Assembly: GCF_900104745.1 (NCBI RefSeq)
Contig: NZ_LT629732.1
Coordinates: 1,178,001-1,242,000, forward strand
DNA from: Actinopolymorpha singaporensis
GTDB lineage: Bacteria > Actinomycetota > Actinomycetes > Propionibacteriales > Actinopolymorphaceae
Direction of reading: 5' to 3'
DNA length: 64,000 nt
Positions 49,797 to 58,934 of this stretch are shown piece after piece. Position 1 is the stretch's first letter. Every line of letters starts with the position of its first letter. Below the pieces are notes generated by a model, which saw only the letters and a list, made by a program, of their open reading frames with translations, was not told the origin of the DNA and ran no database searches. The position numbers and the translations under genes are program-made.

Positions 49797-50171
49797 ATGA
49801 CCGAGCGACCACGCATGCAGGTGACGGCCACCGTGCTGGAGTCCTCCGACGCGCAGGCGCTGGCGGCCTTCTACGTCCGGTTGCTGGGCTGGAAGGTCGT
49901 GCAGGACGAACCGCACTGGGTACGCCTGGACCGCGAGGACGGCGGTGCCGCCCTGTCGTTCCAGACCGAGCCCTCCTACGTGCGGCCGACGTGGCCCGCC
50001 ACCGAGGGTGCGCAGCAGATGATGGCGCACCTCGACATCAACGTCGACGACCTCGACGCGGCCGGCGCCCACGCGGAGGCGGCCGGCGCGACGCTTGCCG
50101 ACTACCAGCCGCAGGACGACGTACGCGTGTACCTCGATCCCGCCGGCCATCCGTTCTGCCTCTACCTCTAG
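49797..50171 (+). CDS. VOC (glyoxalase/bleomycin-resistance fold) family protein
   Basis: 124 residues with two beta-alpha-beta-beta-beta modules: VTATVLESSDAQALAAFYVR and MAHLDINVDDLDAAGAHAEA, closing with VYLDPAGHPFCLYL, where the last metal ligand position lies. It could be a lyase, dioxygenase or binding protein; I cannot assign a substrate. The ATG at 49797 has a GAGGAGG site. Confidence 0.83.
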   Translation: MTERPRMQVTATVLESSDAQALAAFYVRLLGWKVVQDEPHWVRLDREDGGAALSFQTEPSYVRPTWPATEGAQQMMAHLDINVDDLDAAGAHAEAAGATLADYQPQDDVRVYLDPAGHPFCLYL

Positions 50172-50236
50172 GTCTCGGGACCTCCAGGCCTCGGGCGAAC
50201 AGCAGCTGCACGGGCCGGGCCGCGGAGGGTCAGTGA

Positions 50237-50310
50237 TCGGGCTGCGGTCGGGCTGCGGTCGGGCTGCGGTCGGACTGCGGTCGGACTGCGGTCGGGCTGC
50301 GGTCGGACTG
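50237..50310. repeat. 11-bp tandem repeat (minisatellite)
   Basis: Six full copies and one partial copy of TCGGGCTGCGG or TCGGACTGCGG, arranged head to tail from 50237, in the gap between the VOC and DedA genes. The other bases of this 428-bp gap show no gene; the repeat can be read as ORFs in several frames, which are artefacts. Confidence 0.92.
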
Positions 50311-50599
50311 GTGTGCACAGCTGGTGTAACAGAAAGCTCGGACACAGCGCGGTGCGCCCGTTGCGGGCGGAGGCGGCCAGCGCGACCGGGGATCGCCGAG
50401 CCACGGCACGGGGGTTGACCGGGAGCGCACACGAGGGCCCGATCGTTGTTCCCTGAGGTGGGCTGCCGCAGCCGTACGGCCCCGGGCGTCGTGTTCCTTC
50501 GATCACTCCGGTTTTCCGCAGGGACCGGCTGCGGCCGGCCCACCGAACTGTGCGGCGTACCTCATGGTTTTGACCCGTGGCGGTTCGTAGCGTCCACGC

Positions 50600-51358
50600 A
50601 TGATCGAACGGAGCGTGTTTGTGAGCGCCATGACAGCGGCGGCCGAGGCCGAGTCAACCGGCGGGATCGTCGGCTGGGTCACCGGACTGATGGAGAAGCT
50701 CGGCAGCCCGGGCGCCGGAGTGGCGGTCTTCCTGGAGAACCTCTTTCCGCCCATCCCGAGCGAGCTGATCCTGCCGCTCGCGGGCTTCACCGCCAGCCGG
50801 GGCGACCTCAGCCTGGCGGCCGCCATCGGCTGGACCACGGTGGGTTCGACGCTGGGCGCGCTCGTCCTCTACTTCCTCGGTGCGGGTGTGGGCCGCGACC
50901 GTACGCGTGCGCTGGTGCAGAAGCTGCCCCTGGTGAAAGTGTCCGACGTCGACCGGACCGAGGAGTGGTTCCTGCGGCACGGGCGATCGACGGTGTTCTT
51001 CGGCCGGATGGTCCCGCTGTTCCGCAGCCTGATCTCGATCCCGGCCGGGGTGGAGCGCATGCCCCTGGTGTTGTTCGTGCCCCTCACCGCGGCCGGCAGC
51101 GCGCTGTGGAACTCCGCGCTGATCCTGGCGGGCTACTTCCTCGGCGAGCACTGGTCGCTGGTCGAGGTGTACGTCGGGATGTTCTCCAAGGCGATCGTCG
51201 CGGTCGGGGCCCTGGCCGTGGCGGCGTTCGTCGTCGTCCGCCTGCTGCGCCGCGACGGTGACCAGGACGACGAGAGGGGCGGCGAAAGGGACGGCGAGTG
51301 GGAGGAACGCCGTGCCCGGCGCGGCCACCGGCGGCTGGGTGACGAACCCGCGGAGTGA
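50600..51358 (+). CDS. DedA family (VTT domain) membrane protein
   Basis: 252 residues. The DedA hallmarks are FLENLFPPIPSELILPLAGF, GSTLGALVLYFLGAGVGRDR and the conserved FFGRMVPLFRSLISIPAGVE, plus four to five membrane helices. These proteins act as lipid-carrier or phospholipid transporters or in membrane energetics; some recycle undecaprenyl phosphate. The tail is acidic then basic and disordered. A GTG at 50624 with a GGAG site may be the true start rather than the ATG at 50600. Confidence 0.85.
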   Translation: MIERSVFVSAMTAAAEAESTGGIVGWVTGLMEKLGSPGAGVAVFLENLFPPIPSELILPLAGFTASRGDLSLAAAIGWTTVGSTLGALVLYFLGAGVGRDRTRALVQKLPLVKVSDVDRTEEWFLRHGRSTVFFGRMVPLFRSLISIPAGVERMPLVLFVPLTAAGSALWNSALILAGYFLGEHWSLVEVYVGMFSKAIVAVGALAVAAFVVVRLLRRDGDQDDERGGERDGEWEERRARRGHRRLGDEPAE

Positions 51359-51381
51359 CCGGGACGTCCGGGGGGCTGCCC

Positions 51382-52026
51382 CTAGCTGCCGAGGTAGCGC
51401 AGAACGGCGAGGACGCGCCGGCTGTAGCCGCCCGTGCGAGACAGGTCCAGCTTCTCGAAGATCGCGTTCACGTGCTTCTCCACTCCGGACAGGGAGATGT
51501 GCAGGCGTTCGGCGATCGCGGCGTTGGTGTGCCCCTGCGCCATCTCCGCGAGCACCTGCCGCTCCCGGTCGGTGAGATGGGCGAGCGGGTCCGTGTGGGT
51601 GGTCCGGGCCAGGAGTTGCCGCACCACCTCCGGGTCGAACGCCGCACCTCCCGCACCCACCCGGTCCAGCGCGGCCAGGAACTCCCCCACCTGCGCCACC
51701 CTGTCCTTGAGCAGATAACCCACGCCGCCACCCTCCGCCGCCAAGAGGTCGGCGGCGTACCGCTTCTCGACGTACTGCGACAGGACCAGTACGCCGGTGT
51801 CCGGCCACCGCCGCCGGATCTCCAGGGCGGCGCGCAGTCCCTCGTCGGTGTGGGTGGGCGGCATGCGTACGTCGGCGACCACCACGTCCGGCAGGTGCGC
51901 GGCGACCGTGGAAACCAGGGCCGTTCCGTCGCCGACCGCGGCGACCACCTCGTGCCCCTCGTCGGCCAGCAGCCGGGCCAGGCCGTCGCGCAGCAGCACC
52001 GAGTCCTCGGCCAGGATCACCCGCAC
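51382..52026 (-). CDS. NarL/LuxR-type response regulator
   Basis: 214 residues. The receiver domain has the acidic pair (VILAEDSVLLRDG), phospho-acceptor Asp in VVVADVRMPP and Lys in GYLLKDRV. The LuxR-type HTH follows (LTDRERQVLAEMAQGHTNAA, then RLHISLSGVEKHVNAIFEKL). The GTG at 52026 overlaps the kinase gene by 10 bp, marking it as the partner of the upstream histidine kinase. It converges with dedA. Target genes are unknown. Confidence 0.9.
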   Translation of the reverse strand: MRVILAEDSVLLRDGLARLLADEGHEVVAAVGDGTALVSTVAAHLPDVVVADVRMPPTHTDEGLRAALEIRRRWPDTGVLVLSQYVEKRYAADLLAAEGGGVGYLLKDRVAQVGEFLAALDRVGAGGAAFDPEVVRQLLARTTHTDPLAHLTDRERQVLAEMAQGHTNAAIAERLHISLSGVEKHVNAIFEKLDLSRTGGYSRRVLAVLRYLGS

Positions 52027-52928
52027 GGTACCTCCGTCGTCACTGTCGTCGGCCCGCCTGTCGGGCTGGCCACCGCGAACGAGCCGTCCAGCGCCGCGAT
52101 CCGGCGGGCGAGACCGGCCAACCCGGGCCCCGCCGGGTCGGCGCCGCCGTGCCCGTCGTCGCGGACGCTTACCCGCACCGATCCGTGGTCCGGCGACTCG
52201 GCCAGGTCGACCGTGATCGCAGACGCGCCACTGTGCTTGGCCGCGTTGGTGACCGCCTCGCACACCACGAAGTAGACGGCGGTCTCCACCCGCGCGGGCA
52301 ACGGTAGGACCAGGTCGGAGCGGATCCGTACGGGCACCGCGGACCGCTCGGCCACCGCAGCCAGCGCGTCGTCGAGCCCGAGGGTGTCCAGAGCGGACGG
52401 GTAGATCCGCCACGCGACCTCGCGCAGGTCGGACAGCACCTCCTGCGACTCCTCGTGCGCCTGCCGGAGCAGGTCGGCGTGCGCGGCCGGATCGGCGTTG
52501 CGGCGCGTACGCCCGAGCATCATCGCCAGGGCGACGAGGCGCTGTTGTACGCCGTCGTGCAGGTCCCGTTCGATGCGCCGCCGCTCGGCGTCCACGGCGG
52601 CGACGATGCCGGCCCGGCTGGCGGCGAGTTCGCTGATCCGGCCTTCGAGGACCTCCCGGGTACTCGGCCCGAGGAAGCGCCGGGCGACCCGGCGCTCCAG
52701 GCCAGCCACGCCGGCGAGCCCCTGCAGGGCGAGGAACAGCAGGACCGCACCGGCAGCCGCGGCGTACAGCACGATCGGCCAGGTCGGCGGGATGTCGTCC
52801 GGTTGGGCGCCGCGGGCCCAGCCGGTGACCAGCACGGCACCGGCGGCCATGCCGTACAGCAGCAGCACCCAGATCGCGCCGCCGAGCAGGCGACGGGCAC
52901 GCGCACCGCGAGGTAGCCGAGCGCGCAC
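52017..52928 (-). CDS. Histidine kinase (HisKA_3), 3' part of a frameshifted gene
   Basis: 303 residues read from a GTG at 52928. Membrane segments (LLGGAIWVLLLYGMAAGAVL and IVLYAAAAGAVLLFLALQGL) precede the phospho-acceptor region (AERRRIERDLHDGVQQRLVA) and an HATPase with EAVTNAAKHSGAS and VRDDGHGGAD. The kinase core is intact. However, the first half of its sensor domain lies upstream in another frame, and adding one base near 52891 would join them as VPVGLLGG. Either the strain has a broken or truncated kinase or the sequence has an error. Confidence 0.85.
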   Translation of the reverse strand: MRARLPRGARARRLLGGAIWVLLLYGMAAGAVLVTGWARGAQPDDIPPTWPIVLYAAAAGAVLLFLALQGLAGVAGLERRVARRFLGPSTREVLEGRISELAASRAGIVAAVDAERRRIERDLHDGVQQRLVALAMMLGRTRRNADPAAHADLLRQAHEESQEVLSDLREVAWRIYPSALDTLGLDDALAAVAERSAVPVRIRSDLVLPLPARVETAVYFVVCEAVTNAAKHSGASAITVDLAESPDHGSVRVSVRDDGHGGADPAGPGLAGLARRIAALDGSFAVASPTGGPTTVTTEVPCG

Positions 52929-53242
52929 CGGTCACCGGTCGGGCGGGTCGCGTCCGCGTCGGCGAGGAAGGTGGCCAGCCGGGCGCGTTCCAGGCCGGCC
53001 AGCCGACTGGCGTACGCACCTGCCCGCGTCAGCAGTCGCTGCCGGCCGCGCCTCCACGGCAGGACCGGCAGCAGGGCCAGGCCCACCAGCAACAGGAAGG
53101 CGAGGTCGGTGACCGCGGTGAAGGCACCGAGCAGCACGCCCAGCCAGAGCCTGCCGAGCCGGCCGAGGGCCCGCCCGGGAACCCGCCCGGGAACCCGCCC
53201 GGTAATCCGCCGCCCGGGGATCCACTGCTCGGAAGTCCACAC
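52890..53242 (-). pseudogene. N-terminal sensor fragment of the histidine kinase (out of frame)
   Basis: Read from a GTG at 53242, this frame gives WLGVLLGAFTAVTDLAFLLL, then RLAGLERARLATFLADADAT and ALGYLAVRVPV. This is the first half of the membrane sensor domain that belongs to the adjacent kinase. After VPV the match leaves this frame and resumes in the kinase frame. GGAACCCGCCC-type short repeats encode a Val-Pro-Gly-Arg stretch near the start. Confidence 0.65.
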
Positions 53243-53517
53243 AGTGGCAGAGCGTAACCGAGGTCGAGGAGGTGCCCGACATACCCGGCCGCGACCGATC
53301 GGCCACCCAACGCGGTGGAATGCGCCCCGGGTGCCAGGGCGTTCGGGAGGGTGGACACCGGCCACCTAAGGTGGGCAGGCCGCCCGGCGATGGCGATCCC
53401 GATCCCCGGCCCGGCACAGAACGTAACCAACAGGAGCCGCACACCCGCGCGGCTCCTCCTCGGCGTGCGCCCCGACCGGGCGGCCCGCCCCAGCAGAACC
53501 AGGAGGACCCCAGCTCC

Positions 53518-54156
53518 ATGAACCACGGCCTGCTCATCGCGTTCGTCGTAGCGGTGGCGCTGATCAGCGTCGTACCCGGCCCGGACATGATGTTCGTCCT
53601 CGCCCACGCGGTCTCCGGCGGCCGCCGGTCAGGCTTTGTCGCCGCGGCCGGAATGTCGACCGGGCTCACGGTGCACACTGTCGCCGCGGCGTTCGGCCTG
53701 GGCGCGTTGATCAGGACCGCGCCGCTGGTGCTGGAGGGCATCCGGATCGCCGGGGCGGTGTTCCTGGTCTACCTCGCCGTGATGACCTGGCGGGCCAGCC
53801 GGGGCAGGGGTGGTTCGGTGAGTACGCCGAACAAGCCGCGCTCGCAGCCCCGGGTGTACGCGATGGCCGTGCTCACCAACCTCGCGAACCCGAAGGTCAT
53901 CCTCTTCTACCTCGCGTTCATGCCGCAGTTCCTCACCACCGGTGCGCACAGCTGGCCGGCCACCGCGCAGTTCCTCGTCCTCGGCGCGATCTTCATCGCC
54001 ATCGGGATCGTGGTGGACTCCTCCGTCGCCCTGCTGGCCGGGACGTTCTCCGAGCGGGTGCTGCGCCGGCAGGCGTTCCGCCGTTGGCTGGAGCGTGCGT
54101 CCGCGACCATCTTCGGTGCCCTCGCGGTCCGGCTGGTGCTGGACGCCACGCAGTAG
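53518..54156 (+). CDS. LysE/RhtB family exporter
   Basis: 212 residues with about six membrane helices. The family signature near the start is VPGPDMMFVLAHAVSGGRRS, and AVLTNLANPKVILFYLAFMP is the second conserved block. It would export amino acids such as threonine, homoserine or lysine, or related small molecules. The ATG at 53518 has an AGGAGGACC site. A TAGCAGCCG repeat follows the stop. Confidence 0.87.
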   Translation: MNHGLLIAFVVAVALISVVPGPDMMFVLAHAVSGGRRSGFVAAAGMSTGLTVHTVAAAFGLGALIRTAPLVLEGIRIAGAVFLVYLAVMTWRASRGRGGSVSTPNKPRSQPRVYAMAVLTNLANPKVILFYLAFMPQFLTTGAHSWPATAQFLVLGAIFIAIGIVVDSSVALLAGTFSERVLRRQAFRRWLERASATIFGALAVRLVLDATQ

Positions 54157-54189
54157 CAGCCGTAGCAGCCGTAGCAGCCGGAGCAGCCG
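54154..54189. repeat. 9-bp tandem repeat after lysE-like gene
   Basis: Four head-to-tail copies of TAGCAGCCG (the last begins with G) starting at the lysE stop codon. Each copy carries an in-frame TAG in one frame. Confidence 0.85.
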
Positions 54190-54265
54190 GTAGCGGAGGG
54201 CGACACGCGTCCCGGCCGGAAGGAACCCGCCGACGAGTCCGACCGGTGCCGCGTACGGTTGCGCC

Positions 54266-57007
54266 ATGGCCGCATCGGCAGCCCGCGGCCGGAGGCGCAC
54301 CCGCACGGCACTGGTCACTCTTCTCGTCGTCGCCCTCGTCACGGGCGGCGGCGTTGCCGTCGCAGCGGCCGCGCGCGGCGCGGACGGTCAGGGTGCTGGT
54401 CACCGCACCGCCGACGCCCTGGTCACCGTCCACACGGGACCGCGCGGTGACCGGCCGGTCAGGCTGGACACCCGGCTGTACGTCCCCTCGACCGCGACCG
54501 CCGACCATCCGGCGCCGGCGGTGCTGCTCGCCCACGGACTCGGCGGAACCAAGGACAGTGTCGCCGGGCAGGCCCGTGACCTGGTGCGACACGGATACGT
54601 CGTCCTCACCTGGACCGCCGAGGGCTTCGGCGCCTCCGGCGGCCAGATCCACCTGGACAGCCCCGACTGGGAGGTCCGGGACGCCCGTCGCCTGCTGGAC
54701 TGGCTGGCCCGCCGTCCGGAGGTGCGCCGGGACGGCGCTGGAGACCCGAGGGTCGGCGTGGTTGGCGCCTCCTACGGTGGCGCGCTGGCACTGCTGGTGG
54801 CCGGCTCCGACCGGCGGGTGGACGCGATCGTCCCCCAGGTCACCTGGAACGACCTGGGCAACGCGCTGCTGCCGGAGGCGACCGGGCGTGGGGCCGCCGC
54901 CGGCGTACTGAAACGGGCGTGGGCCGGCCGGTTGTTCGCCGCCGGCCTCGGCTCCGCCAACGGCTCGGCGGGCTCCGGCGGCATGGCACGATCGTCCGCG
55001 GGGGCCACCCCCGACTGCGGGAGGTACGCCGAGGACGTGTGCCGGGCGTACCAGCGACTCATCCTCACCGGTCGCGCCGACCCGGCCACCCGTGCCCTGC
55101 TGGCCAGGTCCAGCCCGGCCTCCGTCCTGCACCGGATCACCGCACCGACCCTGCTGATCCAGGGCACGGCGGACACGCTCTTTCCACTGAGCGAGGCCGA
55201 CGCCAACGCGATCGGCATCGCCAGGGCCGGCACCAGGGTGCGGGTGGCGTGGTTCTCCGGCGGTCACGACGGTGGTGCCGGCGCCGACCTGGACCAGCGC
55301 CGGGTGAAGGCAGCCACGCTCGGCTGGCTCGACTATCACCTGCGCCACGAGGGGTCGCCGCCACCGGACTCGTTCGCGTTCAGCCGGGTCACCGGCACCG
55401 GCTACGGCGGGGACGGCATGCGGGTGCTCGGGCTCTTCGCCGACAGCTACCCCCGCCTCGACGGAGACCGTCCGGCCCGCAACGTGATGCTGCGCGGGTC
55501 GCCGCGCGCGGTCGGCAACCCGCCTGCGGGCACTCCCGCGGCCGTCTCCTCCGTACCCGGCCTGGGTGCCCTCGCCGGTTCGCTTCTGTCGCAGTCCTCG
55601 GCCGGCTCCTCGTCGGACCCCTCGGCCGGGTCCGCGTCCGGCTCCCTGCCGGAGTCCTCGTTCGCCGGGTCGATCGGTGGCTCGTTCACCACGGACGTCC
55701 CCGGCCAGTTCGTGTCGTACGACTCGGCGCCGCTGGCGGCGCCGGTCGACGTCACCGGCGCTCCCACCGTGCGGATCCGCGCGGCTTCGCGGTCGGGCAG
55801 TGCGGTGCTGTTCGTCAAGCTGTACGACGTCGCGCCGAACGGCACCCGGGAACTCCCCGGCGGCGCCGTGGCACCGGTCCGGCTGACCGGGCTGCCCGGC
55901 TCGATCGAGGAGGCCCGGCCGGTGCCGGTGACCCTGCCCGGCATCGTGCACCGCTTCCCCGCCGGTCACCGGCTCCGGGTCACTCTCGCCACCACCGACC
56001 AGGCGTACGCCGGACCGGCGCAACCGCAGGTCTACACGGTCGGCCTGGCCGCCGGCACCGGCGTGAAGCTGCCGCAGGTCACCGCGTTCACCGCCACCGA
56101 CCCGACCGGGCCGTGGGTCGTCCTGCTCGGCGCCGTCGTGGCCGCGCTGGCGGTCGTACTGCCGACTGCCTGGTGGGCGGCGCGCCGACGGAGCAGCCGG
56201 CGGGTCCGGCAGGTGGTGGCGGAGTACGCCGACGTGCCGCTGGTGGTCCGCGGCGTGACCAAGACCTACGCCGACGGGCTGACCGCGCTGGACGGCGTCG
56301 ACTTCACCGTCCGCCGCGGCGAGGTCGTCGGCCTGCTCGGCCCGAACGGCGCCGGGAAGACCACCTGTCTGCGCCTCCTGCTCGGCCTGGTCCGGCCGAC
56401 CGCGGGCGAGGCGCTCGTCTTCGGCCACCGGGTCGGCGCCGGTGCACCCGTACTGTCCCGGGTGGGGGCGCTGGTGGAGGGGCCGGGCTTCCTGCCGGAC
56501 CTGACCGGCCGGGCCAACCTGGAACTGTTCTGGCAGGCCACCGGACGACCGCCGGGAGACGCGCACCTGGACGAGGTGCTCGCCATCGCCGCGCTCGGCC
56601 CCGCCCTGAACCGCAAGGTCCGCACCTACAGCCACGGCATGCGGCAGCGGCTGGCGATCGCCCAGGCCATGCTCGGGCTGCCCGACCTGCTCATCCTGGA
56701 CGAGCCCACCGACGGGCTCGACCCACCGCAGATCGCGACCCTGCGGCGGACGCTGCGTGCCTACACCGCGGGCGGCCGTGCGGTCCTCGTGTCCAGCCAC
56801 CTGCTCGCGGAGGTGGAGCGCACCTGCAGCCACGTCGTGGTCCTGCACCGGGGCCGGCTGCTGGCAGCCGGGACAGTGGCCGAGGTGGTCGGTGACTCAC
56901 CGACCCTCGAGGACGTGTTCCTGACTCTGGTGGAGGACCAGACGCCGCCCGGCCAGGCGCCGGGTGACGACCTGGCGGCCACGGTCGAGAGAGGTGATCC
57001 GGTGTGA
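54266..57007 (+). CDS. Secreted-type peptidase/hydrolase fused to an ABC transporter ATPase
   Basis: 913 residues in one frame. An N-terminal signal-anchor helix (13-37) leads to an X-Pro dipeptidyl-peptidase/alpha-beta-hydrolase domain (about 80-390) with nucleophile Ser169 in VGASYGGALAL. After a Ser-rich linker comes a CocE-type beta-sandwich (about 480-610), a second membrane helix near 615-640 (WVVLLGAVVAALAVVLPTAW), and a full ABC ATPase with Walker A GPNGAGKTT near 692, signature YSHGMRQRLAIAQA and Walker B LLILDEPTDGLD. The topology puts the hydrolase outside and the ATPase inside. It is co-translated with the permease downstream. Its substrate is unknown. Confidence 0.88.
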   Translation: MAASAARGRRRTRTALVTLLVVALVTGGGVAVAAAARGADGQGAGHRTADALVTVHTGPRGDRPVRLDTRLYVPSTATADHPAPAVLLAHGLGGTKDSVAGQARDLVRHGYVVLTWTAEGFGASGGQIHLDSPDWEVRDARRLLDWLARRPEVRRDGAGDPRVGVVGASYGGALALLVAGSDRRVDAIVPQVTWNDLGNALLPEATGRGAAAGVLKRAWAGRLFAAGLGSANGSAGSGGMARSSAGATPDCGRYAEDVCRAYQRLILTGRADPATRALLARSSPASVLHRITAPTLLIQGTADTLFPLSEADANAIGIARAGTRVRVAWFSGGHDGGAGADLDQRRVKAATLGWLDYHLRHEGSPPPDSFAFSRVTGTGYGGDGMRVLGLFADSYPRLDGDRPARNVMLRGSPRAVGNPPAGTPAAVSSVPGLGALAGSLLSQSSAGSSSDPSAGSASGSLPESSFAGSIGGSFTTDVPGQFVSYDSAPLAAPVDVTGAPTVRIRAASRSGSAVLFVKLYDVAPNGTRELPGGAVAPVRLTGLPGSIEEARPVPVTLPGIVHRFPAGHRLRVTLATTDQAYAGPAQPQVYTVGLAAGTGVKLPQVTAFTATDPTGPWVVLLGAVVAALAVVLPTAWWAARRRSSRRVRQVVAEYADVPLVVRGVTKTYADGLTALDGVDFTVRRGEVVGLLGPNGAGKTTCLRLLLGLVRPTAGEALVFGHRVGAGAPVLSRVGALVEGPGFLPDLTGRANLELFWQATGRPPGDAHLDEVLAIAALGPALNRKVRTYSHGMRQRLAIAQAMLGLPDLLILDEPTDGLDPPQIATLRRTLRAYTAGGRAVLVSSHLLAEVERTCSHVVVLHRGRLLAAGTVAEVVGDSPTLEDVFLTLVEDQTPPGQAPGDDLAATVERGDPV

Positions 57008-57891
57008 CCGAGCGTGGGACCTCCCAGGAGACCCAGGACACTGGCCCAGGCGCCGACGGCGGGACGCCCGGCTACCGGTCCGGCGCCACCCTGCCGTTCC
57101 GGGCCGAGCTCCGCCGGCAGGTGCGCCGCCGGCGTACCGCCCTCGCGTTCGGACTCGTCGTCGCGCTTCCACTGATTCTGATGGCCGCGTTCACCCTCGG
57201 GTCGGGCGATGGAAGCGGGCTGCCGTCCTACGCGGCCCTGGCGACCTTCGGTGGCGTCAACTTCACGGTGTTCACTCTGGCCACCGCGGCGGCCCTGCTG
57301 CTCACCCTGATCGTCGCGCTGGTGTGCGGTGACGCGGTGGCCGGCGAAGCCGGGTGGGGAAGCCTCCGCTACCTGCTCGCGGTGCCCGTCCCCCGCGCCC
57401 GGCTGCTCGGGATGAAGCTGGCGGTCGGCCTGGTCACCTCGGCGGTCGCGTTGCTGGTCCTCACCGTCACCGCCCTGGCCGTGGGCAGCGCGGCGTTCGG
57501 CTGGCACCCGTTGCGCACTCCGCGCGGTGACGAGCTGCCGCCGATGGACGCTCTGTGGCGAATCGCGGTGATGGTCGGCTACCTGGCCGTCTGTCTGCTG
57601 CTGGTGGCGGCGCTGGCGTTCTGGTTCTCGGTGCGCACGGACGCACCGCTGGTCGCGGTGGGCGGAGCGGTCCTCGTGGTGATCGTCGCGAACATCCTGG
57701 ACGCGGTGGAGGCGCTCGGTGGGGTCCGTGCCGTGCTGCCGATGCACTACGCCGCCGCCTGGCGGGGACTGTTCACCGATCCCCAGCAGTGGGAGGACCT
57801 GGCCAAGGGCACCCTGTCGTCCGTGGCGTACACGGCCGTCTTCCTCGCACTGGCGTGGTGGACGTTCCTCCGCAAGGACGTCCTCTCCTAG
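57004..57891 (+). CDS. ABC-2 type transporter permease
   Basis: 295 residues with about six membrane helices (ALAFGLVVALPLILMAAFTL, LATAAALLLTLIVALVCGDA, VGLVTSAVALLVLTVTALAV among them) and the ABC-2 pattern GWGSLRYLLAVPVPRARLLG. It pairs with the ATPase of the fusion protein just upstream; the GTG start overlaps that stop by 4 bp. Confidence 0.87.
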   Translation: MTERGTSQETQDTGPGADGGTPGYRSGATLPFRAELRRQVRRRRTALAFGLVVALPLILMAAFTLGSGDGSGLPSYAALATFGGVNFTVFTLATAAALLLTLIVALVCGDAVAGEAGWGSLRYLLAVPVPRARLLGMKLAVGLVTSAVALLVLTVTALAVGSAAFGWHPLRTPRGDELPPMDALWRIAVMVGYLAVCLLLVAALAFWFSVRTDAPLVAVGGAVLVVIVANILDAVEALGGVRAVLPMHYAAAWRGLFTDPQQWEDLAKGTLSSVAYTAVFLALAWWTFLRKDVLS

Positions 57892-57992
57892 GGGTCGTCC
57901 TCCGGAAACCGCAGGTCAACTGCCCTCCGGGGGGTCCTCGGCTGGTCGTTCGCCGGCTCACGACCGGAGCTGCCCGGAGCTAGGCTGGCAGG

Positions 57993-58934
57993 GTGAGCGT
58001 CGGTCCCACCGGGCCGTCCAACGGCCTGCCACCAGGTCCGTACACAGGCCTGCCCACAGGGCTGTCCACAGCATCGCCCACAGGGCTGTCCACGGGGGCG
58101 TACGACGGCTCCGCCGACACGTCGGCGGTGTGCCTGCGTGGCGTCTCGTACCGCTTCAAGGAGCATCTGGCCGTCGCCGACGTCGACCTCGACGTACGCC
58201 GCGGTGAGGTGTTCGGACTGCTCGGCCCCAACGGCGCGGGGAAGACCACCACGATCAGGTTGCTCACCACGCTGCTGCCGATCCAGGACGGCCGGGTGCA
58301 CGTCTTCGGACGCGACGTACGCCGGTCGAAGATGGCGGTCCGCCGGCTGCTCGGCTACGTGCCCCAGCAGTTGTCCGCGGACGCAGATCTCACCGGGCGG
58401 GAGAACGTGGCCCTGTTCGCCCGGCTGTTCGACGTGCCGCGGCGCGAGCGACGCCACCGGATCGACGATGCGCTCGCCGTGATGGGCCTGTCCGATGCTG
58501 CCGACCGGCTCGCCTCGACGTACTCCGGCGGCATGATCCGCCGGCTCGAGCTCGCCCAGGCCCTGGTCAGCCGCCCCCGGCTGCTGGTGCTCGACGAACC
58601 CACCATCGGACTGGACCCGATCGCGCGCGGGACGGTCTGGGAACGCGTCCAGGAGTTGCGGGCCGACACCGGTATGACGGTGCTGGTCACCACCCACTAC
58701 ATGGACGAGGCCGAGCAGGAGTGCGACCGGATCGCACTGATGCACCTCGGCAGGCTGCGTGCGGTTGGCGCGCCGGCGGAGCTGAAGGCCGCGCTCGGAC
58801 CGGGCGCGACGCTGGAGGCGGTCTTCCGGCACCACTCCGGCGACGTGTTCGGCGACGGAAGCGGCGAGGGTGAGGAGGGCGGTGACTTCCGTGGCGTCCG
58901 AAGCACGCGTCGCACGGCCCGGCGGCTCGGTTGA
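57993..58934 (+). CDS. DrrA-like ABC transporter ATP-binding protein
   Basis: 313 residues. The ABC core has Walker A LLGPNGAGKTTTIRLLTTLL, signature YSGGMIRRLELAQALVSRP and Walker B LLVLDEPTIGLDP. The first 45 residues are a Gly/Pro/Thr/Ser-rich leader encoded by an 18-bp direct repeat. It resembles the daunorubicin-type exporter ATPase DrrA. It overlaps the permease gene by 53 bp. The GTG at 57993 is used; a later start would remove the repetitive leader. Confidence 0.85.
   Translation: MSVGPTGPSNGLPPGPYTGLPTGLSTASPTGLSTGAYDGSADTSAVCLRGVSYRFKEHLAVADVDLDVRRGEVFGLLGPNGAGKTTTIRLLTTLLPIQDGRVHVFGRDVRRSKMAVRRLLGYVPQQLSADADLTGRENVALFARLFDVPRRERRHRIDDALAVMGLSDAADRLASTYSGGMIRRLELAQALVSRPRLLVLDEPTIGLDPIARGTVWERVQELRADTGMTVLVTTHYMDEAEQECDRIALMHLGRLRAVGAPAELKAALGPGATLEAVFRHHSGDVFGDGSGEGEEGGDFRGVRSTRRTARRLG
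58052..58093. repeat. 18-bp direct repeat in the DrrA-like leader
   Basis: GCCCACAGGGCTGTCCAC occurs at 58052-58069 and 58076-58093 and encodes the repeated PTGLST peptide. Confidence 0.85.

Noticed and set aside
50237-50310. Possible CRISPR array
   Set aside because: Units of 11 bp with no spacers and no cas genes; a simple tandem repeat.
58016-58100. Run of CCACAG and GTCCAC motifs that look like DnaA boxes
   Set aside because: They arise from a repeated PTGLST coding leader in the DrrA-like gene and match the 9-mer poorly.
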